Below are positions 57,218-64,000 of a stretch of DNA of 64,000 bases, one piece after another. Origin of the DNA: Scalesia atractyloides (lineage: Eukaryota; Streptophyta; Magnoliopsida; Asterales; Asteraceae); the NCBI GenBank assembly GCA_947069175.1, contig CAMTDV010000023.1, positions 91,510,240 through 91,574,239 of the forward strand, written 5' to 3'. The notes under the pieces were generated by a model that saw only the letters and a list, made by a program, of their open reading frames with translations, was not told the origin of the DNA and ran no database searches. Both the position numbers and the translations under genes were made by a program. The stretch's first letter is position 1; the number at the start of each line of letters is the position of its first letter.

Positions 57218-57973
57218 TGGTTGAAGCCAAACCTTTAGCTTCTACTACAGCGATGGTAATTCGCAAATTCATCTGGGAATACATTATTTGCCGTTTTGGT
57301 CTGCCCATGCGCATTATTACAGACAACGGTACAAATTTAATGGCTGAAGAGTTACAAACATGGATGACCGAAATGGGAATCCAACATGTTTTTGCTTCTG
57401 TTGCACACCCACAAGCAAATGGTCAAGTTGAAAGCATAAACAAACAGTTGGTCGACGGTATCAAGGCCCGCCTTGGCACGGCACGGCGGGGTGGGTTGAC
57501 GAATTGCCTAGCATCTTGTGGGCACACCGAACTATGCCCAAGACTAGCACTGGAGAAACTCCTTTAGCCTTGTGTACGGCACGGAAGCTGTGATTCCTGC
57601 CGAAATTTGGTTACCATATCCAAGAATGCTAGCTTTGGAAAAACAAGATAACGAAGAACAACGGCGCATCGATCTAGACTTATTGGAAGAACGACGAGAA
57701 AATGCAGCGATTTGCGAAGCTAAATACAAGTCCCAGCTACAAAAGTATTACAACAAAAGGGTGCGCATCTGTTCCTTTTTGCCTAGTGACTTTGTTCTTC
57801 GCGATAATGAAGCGTCGAATGCCGGAAAACCGAGGAAGTTAGCCCCGCGATGGGAAGGTCCGTACGTGATAAATGAAGTATTGGGAAAAGGCGCGTACAC
57901 TCTGAAACTTATGGATGGATCCAGCGTTCCTAGAACCTGGAACGTCCAACAACTACGCCGATGTTATATGTAA
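57218..57973 (+). pseudogene. Tat integrase, C-terminal half
   Basis: Resumes at VEAKPLASTTAMVIRKFI. ITDNGTNL holds the second catalytic Asp and ANGQVESINKQLVDGIK the Glu, with 35 residues between them (DD35E). After frameshifts near 57490 and 57565 it continues YGTEAVIPAEIWLPYP and ends in the C-terminal domain GPYVINEVLGKGAYTLKLMD, WNVQQLRRCYM. The HHCC finger and the first Asp are missing, deleted with the end of the second RNase H at the nested-element junction. Confidence 0.92.
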
Positions 57974-58345
57974 TCTCAGTCCTCTAAGCAACTTCTGAGC
58001 GTTGCGTAACGAGACTGCTTACTTTAGTTTGTTATGTAATCTTAATGGCAGCCGTAGCCTTGCGCTTTGTCAGTATGAATAAAATACTTTGCCACTACTT
58101 ACAGTCTCATATACGTTCATTTACAAATGCATACAATTCCTTTTGACAAACAAAAACACAAACTCATGAGCCACAAGCTACTTTAATACTTATGCTCACA
58201 CATGAGAAGAAATTGTTCATTTGTCTATCCTACACAAGTAATTGATTCCATGCAAACATTGTAAAACTGAAATATATTATATTCACATTACTTGCGCAGA
58301 AGCGCAACGTTACAAGTTATCATATAGTAAAAAATTACAAATTTC
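57974..58345. other. Spacer between pol and the antisense gene
   Basis: AATAAA near 58078 could end the sense transcript; no frames. Confidence 0.5.
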
Positions 58346-61300
58346 CTATTCTATGGACTTGGTTCCCGCCTGCTTCTCTGCTGAAGAAAACATCTCCTTT
58401 AGCTTATCAACAAAGTCGTCTTGCTGCAGCGCGGCGTCCACAAGGTCCATAGTCGGAATTTGCAATTGATCAGATTTTTCCTTGGCAGCAGAATAAATGG
58501 CGGCAGTATTTAGCCCATGCGTGGCAGCACGGCTGGTATCCCATTCAGTCTTCAGCGCATGGGCCACGTGCAAAGTACATTCTCTATAGCCCTCGGCATG
58601 CCCGTCATTGCGCGCCGCCATCATTAATTCTGCCACTCTCTCATCCAACTCCGTAGAGTTAAGGATGGCATTTGCGATCTGTACACAAACAATTAGTAGA
58701 TGTTGCGACAATCAAACCAGACTTATAAAGAAAAGGGAATATTACCTCCACAATCCCATACTCCCGCAACCAGGTAAGCTCGTTCATGAGGGATTCGGTC
58801 AAGCTTCTGCAGTAGCGTGAGCGACCTCCGTGTCATTAAGTTTTTGTTCGCCTTCAGTAAACGGCGGATCAACTCGGCTTTCTCTGTTCGGTGGAGGTTG
58901 ATATCTTTTTTCAAACTATCAACCTCAGCTTGCAACCGCGCCTGGTCAAAGAGCATAGCAGTTAGATCATCAATTTCTTTATTCTTAAGAAGAAGAGTCA
59001 TTTTGGTTGATACCTCATTCTGCTCGCTCCTTTCTCTATGTGAGCACGCCTCTTCTGCTGCCGCAACAGCATCAGCTTTCTCTTTTTTGAGTTTCTCAAT
59101 TTCATTACGCAGAGAAGCTTTTTCTTTGTTGTCACGCTCGCAAGCCTCCACAAAGAGCTTGCGCTCGTCCGCATATTGCGCAGCAGAAGCCTCACACTTG
59201 CGCTTCCAAGACAGCACAGCCCATTCTTCAGTCTTCTTCTCTTTCTCAAATTGGGCCTTTTCCGCCTCAAAATCAACAAGCATATTCAACGTCTTCTCTT
59301 TCTCAAGCTTGGTCTTCGCCTTATCAAGCTCAACCTCGTCCCACTCCTTGTTCATACTACGTCAGTCGCGCACAATTCTATTTATGGTGGACAAGGCAAG
59401 GGCAGACTCTTGCAGATATGACTCGTAAGTAGCTTCATGGTCTTTTTCCTCCTGGCGCTTCACCTCCGCCGGCGGGAAGATGCCCTTATACCACTCCCTG
59501 CAGGAGTGCCAATCAGTGAAAACATCACCCTGCTTAACTTTCCACACGGGCTGATGAATCGCAGAGGCTCGCCTCTCAGAATAAGAGCGATAATAATAGT
59601 CCCCAGGCGTCTCCTTTGGGCGAATAGGCGACTCTTCCGAATCCTCAACAAACACAAAGCCTTCGCTTTGTGTTGAAGGTCCGACTCCCTTGGATATCAA
59701 CCTTGACGGTTCCCCAACATCTGCAGCCATATCTTTAACCTGCTCGCCAGCAGGACACTCAGCATCAAAATTTTAGGGCTCTTCTTCCGGAGCCACTTTC
59801 TCAATATTTTCCGGAACGATGGATCGGCATCAAGAACAGGAGTTTCTTGCCCCGCATCTCCCTCTTCAACGTTCTCAGGCCTGCGCGACAATGGTATAAC
59901 AGATGAGGTGGCCGGCGCAGCCTTCACCATTTCTCCTGCAAAACATATTAACAAATACCAAGTATAAGATTCTGCACAACTTTTATGACAGAAATGCACA
60001 ACAAACTAAACGTACCAGGTGAGAACTTCTTTGCAAAGGCATCCAGATTGCCGTTCTTACCAATGCGCAGGCGCGCAACTTTGGTTGGCGCAGGAGTCTA
60101 AGAAGTACGCTTCAACGCCTCTTCCGGGCTAGAAGGTATTTCCAAAGGATCATCTGGGTTCGCAGCAGGAAGAGATGAGGTGTCAATGGGTTCTGGCTTC
60201 AGTTTCTTCAAACCTACAGGTGCAAGACCCTCTAGTGAGTCCGACACAACCACATAATTGCACCAAGAGTCAGATACGGGAAGTGTACCTTTCTTGCCCT
60301 CAGCTTTCACAGCAGCTGATGGCTTGGTTTTTTGCTCTGGGTTGGAAGGGGGAGGCGCAGCAGCTGCAGCAGCAGTTGGTTTCTTCTTCTTCCTCGAATC
60401 AGGGCCTACGCCCAAGTTCAGCAAATCACCTACATAATCAATCATATTGAGTAAAGGTTGCGCCATTAAGTTATATTGCAATATCAACTTAGGCTTTGTA
60501 TGGACTTATTTACCAGTCTTCGAATATGGTTGCGCCTCCAGATCCTCCTAGTTGGGTAACTCAAAGTTCCCCAAGATTTGTGAGAACCAAGTGTCCCCAC
60601 TATCAGCAATAGGCACGACGGCCATTTTTCCCTTCTCTCTCTTGAAAGAGACCAAGTAGAGAGGCGCAGCTACATGACAAACATTTTTGCATCAGTACAT
60701 ATCTATTGAAAGATATTGCTAGGAAGTTAAAGGGTTACATACCAGTTCCATCTTCTGTATACACCGGTTTTTCTCGGTGTTCCTTCTTCCAGAAAATACT
60801 CATCCCGGCAGCGATGAGGGCCCTCTCCGGTAAAACAATATTGGGCACATCTTTAATATCTTGATACCATATCTTGTCGGCAGGTATGGGAAGGGTCTCC
60901 AGCTCGATCCCATCACTGCCCCGGAATGTCATCTTCATCGGGATCACCGCCACCTTGATAAAGAAGAACTTCTGCTTCTAGTCGTGGTAAGACTTCGGCG
61001 GCACCAACAACAATCGTTTGGCTTGCACACGCTGTTGGAACAAATAAAAACCCAACGAGCAGTGCAGCTGGTAGAAAACTCTAAACTTCTCGACCGACTG
61101 CACGATCTGCATCGAACGGCAAACGAACTCAAAATGCCGGATCCTCACCATTCCCATCGGGCTCAACTGAGAAATGTGAATCTTGTAAAAACCAAGAATT
61201 TCCAGCAAGAAATGGGTCACCGGCAGCCGGAAGTTCCCTTCGGCAAAATAGTCGTAAAATAATGTAATGTAGCCGGCCGGCGCATCAGCCACCGTGGCAT

Positions 61301-61435
61301 TCGCCTCCGGAAAAAACGCTTTCCAGGACGAAGCGAAAAAGAAGTTGGTGGCAAGATTATCAAAATCTTTCTTGACCACTTTAGTGGTGGCAAACTTGAC
61401 GACGACATCTCAGCAGAGCTTGCACCGGTGGCCAT
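58346..61435 (-). pseudogene. Antisense gene of the Tat element, multi-exon, decayed
   Basis: Starts MATGASSAEMSSSSLPPLKW at 61435, shifts frame, then SSWKAFFPEANATVADAPAG, HFLLEILGFYKIHISQLSPM, RIRHFEFVCRSM: the 'putative gypsy-type transposon' (PF04195-type) domain known from Tat antisense frames. Later parts are a Pro/Lys-rich linker (60487-60098), YYRSYSERRASAIHQ (59620) and a long coiled coil (59355-58860, EKEKTLNMLVDFEAEKAQFE). Four GT-AG introns are visible: 60742-60670, 60513-60430, 60015-59936, 58745-58679. In-frame TAG codons interrupt YHD*KQKFFFIK, ELPN*EDLEA and LKRTS*TPAP, and there are frameshifts near 61390, 59358 and 58790. The role of such genes is unknown; the coiled coil suggests protein-protein contacts. 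Confidence 0.85.
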
Positions 61436-61539
61436 AACTCGAACTTTGAAGAAAACTCAGAAAGCTTTGAGGGTCGCCGGAATTATTGAACGCAAATTTC
61501 TCTCAAGATTGGGTGAGGAAGCAAATGGATCTTTGATCC

Positions 61540-61550
61540 CTTTATATACT
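61540..61550 (-). promoter_or_regulatory. TATA box for the antisense gene
   Basis: AGTATATAAAG on the minus strand, about 105 bp upstream of the antisense start codon, so this gene has its own promoter between pol and the 3' LTR. Confidence 0.6.
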
Positions 61551-61946
61551 AACCGCAATTAATGCACGATTTGACTGCAACGACTTTTGCGACCGTCATG
61601 TATCCCCAAGTAACCGCATGGGCGAGTGGGGAACAGTAAACGCCCCACGCTCGCGAGTGGCGCTTAAAAGCATTAAATACGGTAAGACATGTACTGTTGA
61701 CAACCTGTCAACAGTACCACCACGTCTCAAGAACGTGCGTCGTCACCAACTACACAATCCAGATAAGTGACACGTGTCTAAGCATATTTGAAATTCAAAT
61801 ACTTTTTCAAAATTCACTTACGACACGTCATCAAGATGCATAAAGCAACAAAAAGCTCGTCCTTACCTAGCGCACACATTTATCTTAAGTCAAGTGCTCC
61901 ACCTACTTTTTATTCTTACATAGGAGCAACACTGGACTGGGGGACT
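61551..61946. other. Antisense promoter region and polypurine tract
   Basis: Contains GACACGTGTCT near 61769 and ACGACACGTCATC near 61820 (G-box-like) and ends with the polypurine-like ACTGGACTGGGGGACT directly before the LTR. Confidence 0.6.
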
Positions 61947-63298
61947 TGAAGGGGTATGGTCCCAAAAACCTTGCGCCAATCAAGGAAACCATACCCATTA
62001 ATAACTTCTAAGGAAACTGTGCGCAGACTTCTTTGCCAAAATAAGATTTATTAGAACTTTGCGCCAAATATCCAAGAGAGGAAAGCGTCATTTAACTACC
62101 TTGCGTGGGCTCGCGCAAGGTTCAAAGTTAACCTTGAACACTCTCTTTGGATAAATGCTTCATTTAACTACCTTGCGCGGCTCGCGCAAGGTTCAAAGTT
62201 AATCTTGAACATTCTTGTCTCATAATGCTTCATTAACTACCTTGCGCGAGCCCGCGCAAGGTTCAAAGTTAATCTTGAATTCTTTCTGATAATGCTTCAT
62301 TAACTACTTGCCGAGCCCCAAGTTCAAAGTTACCTTGAACATTCTTGTTTATAATGCTCATTTAACTCCTTGCGCGGGCTCGCGCAAGGTTCAAAGTTAG
62401 CCTTAAACATTCTTGTTTGATAATGCTTCATTTAACTACCTTGCGCGGGCTCGCGCAAGGTTCAAAGTTAACCTTGAACATTCTTGTTTGATAATGCTCC
62501 ATGCACAAACCTTGCGCAGATATTTATATCAAAGCAAGCATCCACCAAACGTTGCGCTAAGCAGCAAGGAGAAGAAGGAAGATTAGTTAACAAACTTGCG
62601 CTTCTCGCGCAAGGAAACAGTAAATCCTGAGAAACTTTCCCTTAGCAAAATCCTTGACTTGGTGCAGAAGCAAAGGGAATCTTTTCTGTTATAACAGAAT
62701 GTACACGTGGCGAATAATAGATGGGTAACAGCTGTGGAACCTTCTAGAAGCCATTAAGACCCAATCGTGCAAGCATCTTTTCGGTTATAACCAATTGCCA
62801 CATGGCAGCATCTGGACGGCTGAGGAAGATCACGGTGATGGCATGCTCACATTTATAAGATCTAGTGATCTATGTTGACACGTGGCGCCTCCCTAACCCC
62901 TGATGAGCTCACGATCCGTGTGCACTAACAGATTGCCAACAAACGTTAACGGAATAACAAAAGATTTCGTTAAAGTTAACAATCTCTCTTTTTGGCGCCA
63001 AACACCAGCTATAAATAAGTAACTTGGAGTTCAAGGAAAGGTATTCACTCTCAACTACTCTCTCACTTACAATACTTACTTCCGACTACCTGTACTTATT
63101 CTCACGCCGGAGGGTGGTCACGGAGAGAACCCCCCTTCTCCCCGTAGCGAGCTAACGGTGTTCTCTTTTGCAGGATCAGCCGAAATATTGTTCTATTCAT
63201 CATCCATCGTGAAACCAAACGAAGGGTTAACCCTTTTATGCAGAGCCCATTCCATAGATCTATTTTGACTCCGGTCTAGTCGATCTAGGGTTTCTTCA
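61947..63298 (+). repeat. Tat element 3' LTR, 1352 bp
   Basis: Same termini as the 5' LTR. Longer by 54 bp, mainly from one additional palindromic repeat unit. Confidence 0.95.
62095..62475. repeat. Palindromic tandem repeat in 3' LTR, six units
   Basis: Same unit as in the 5' LTR; the fourth unit (near 62305) is eroded and has lost the palindrome arms, others keep CCTTGCGCG/CGCGCAAGG. Confidence 0.9.
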
Positions 63299-63608
63299 AC
63301 TTTATTTAATGTGTGTATTTAATGTTATGAAAAAGGGCATATAGGTAAATCTGTAATTGTCATTAACTAGCTAATTAATTAAACTTGTAACTCATTTTTT
63401 TCATATACTCTTTTAAGATAAATTAATTTATGGTGTAGGACAATTTTCGACAAGTGTATGATAAATTTTAGTATGTGTAGGATAAATTTTGAAATGTTTA
63501 GGGAAATTTACATGTGTGTAGGGTAAATTCCAGTAAATGTAAGACATAAATATGATAAATTTTGAAATGTGTAGGATAAAAATATTTATTAATAAGAGAT
63601 AACATAAT
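63299..63608. mobile_element. Second MITE copy, right part
   Basis: Continuation of 39883-39954 across the Tat insertion. Contains GTGTAGGATAAATTTTGAAA units at about 35-bp steps (63430-63590), like the GTGTAGGA units of copy 1. It is cut at 63609 by a gypsy LTR. Confidence 0.55.
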
Positions 63609-64000
63609 TGTAACATCCGTTGTAAAACGGGTTCAAAAACCCGCTCCGTTTAAAATTCAAAAAAATTACTAAATGTTTCGTTGCGTATTTATTAGTGTTA
63701 GTTATTAATAAATAGCATAATAATAATAATAATAATAAAATAAGAATAATAATAATAAATAACAATAAACACATTTATAATGTTGTGTAATAATCTAATA
63801 AAAAAATAAATAAATAATGATGATGAACAAAAGGGAGAAACCGGATTCGAACTCGGGTCTCTCATAAGTCCACACGCACCAAACACCACTAAACTGCACA
63901 CACTTTTGTGAATAAAACTGAAACCAGTTAAATTAATACTAAACCAAACGACAACCTGCAAACCCATCGATCAGAACAGAAACCGCCATTTTTTTCCAAT
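63609..64000 (+). mobile_element. Gypsy LTR 5' end, runs off the window
   Basis: Starts TGTAACATCCGTTGTAAAAC, then AACCCGCTCCGTTTA and TTTCGTTGCG, all shared in order with the LTR at 45263 though the rest differs. It contains an (AAT)n tract (63718-63765) and an antisense tRNA-like block. The remainder lies outside the window. Confidence 0.75.
63829..63902 (-). other. tRNA-like block, antisense in LTR
   Basis: Minus strand: GCAGTTTAGTGGT (A-box/D-loop-like) and GAGTTCGAATCC (B-box). GG-to-T-loop distance is 35 nt, exactly the tRNA value. A T4 run follows (63832-63829). Acceptor pairing is not evident. Confidence 0.7.

Larger units (their letters stand above)
39950..63303 (+). mobile_element. 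Ty3/gypsy Tat-lineage retrotransposon, complete ends, with nested insertion
   Basis: The host element spans 39955-63298, bounded by LTRs and by ACTTC / ACTTT, a 5-bp target duplication with one mismatch. Order is LTR, primer site TGGCGCCCACCG, gag, protease, RT, RNase H, archaeal-type RNase H, [nested element 45263-57217], integrase C-terminal half, antisense gene, polypurine tract, LTR. The second RNase H and the antisense gene between pol and the 3' LTR are hallmarks of the Tat lineage. Without the insertion the element would be about 11.4 kb. All its genes carry frameshifts or stops, so it is dead. Confidence 0.93.

Noticed and set aside
58817..59428. Plus-strand frame of 203 residues, Ser/Phe-rich
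   Set aside because: It is the complement of the coiled-coil exon of the antisense Tat gene, whose Lys/Glu codons read as Phe/Leu/Ser on the other strand.

Overview
This is plant nuclear DNA: AT-rich, with GT-AG introns, hAT, Mutator-like, Ty1/copia and Ty3/gypsy elements, and a 100-N scaffold gap. The gene families and the LTR style suggest a eudicot, probably Asteraceae, but that is inference. Only two host genes look intact. One is a three-exon TPR protein gene (17440-19397, minus). The other is a three-exon GH17 beta-1,3-glucanase with an X8 domain (35304-36978, minus). Nearly everything else is transposons at different stages of decay.

Layout. 1-840: copia gag remnant. 1226-1440: small hAT MITE. 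5907-9293: 3.4-kb probable solo LTR with a perfect 5-bp target duplication. 13340-14017: GC-richer, organelle-like block cut off by the gap at 14018-14117. 14398-15773: gene-like pseudogene. 17.4-19.4 kb: TPR gene with a 0.7-kb hAT element in intron 1. 19.6-21.9 kb: gypsy-type LTR material. 22757-25800: 3-kb hAT transposon with a decayed transposase and a perfect 8-bp duplication; its pre-insertion sequence appears to survive as a nearby paralogue at 27.2-27.4 kb. 28557-30642: small copia element with 161-bp LTRs and matching flanks. 30885 onward: LTR fragment. 37811-39029: Pack-MULE-like element carrying an exon fragment of HCF173.

The last 24 kb is a nest. A Tat-lineage Ty3/gypsy element (39955-63298) has LTRs, gag, protease, RT, RNase H, a second archaeal-type RNase H, integrase and a multi-exon antisense gene. 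It landed in an older MITE. Into its second RNase H went a gag-only chromovirus-like element. That element is present as a tandem LTR-gag-LTR-gag structure (45263-57217), identical or nearly so over 4.8 kb, and the third LTR and about half of the host integrase are missing.

The most unusual signal is in the 2628-bp LTRs of the gag-only element. Each carries four sense tRNA-like modules at about 170-bp spacing. D-loop and T-loop landmarks are 35-36 nt apart as in true tRNAs, and each module is followed by a T5 run. One further antisense tRNA-like block lies near the LTR 5' end. Antisense blocks at a comparable place occur in two diverged LTRs elsewhere in the window (30885 and 63609). This looks like a retroelement family with RNA polymerase III-type modules built into its LTRs, analogous in concept to the 5S-bearing Cassandra elements but with tRNA-like parts.
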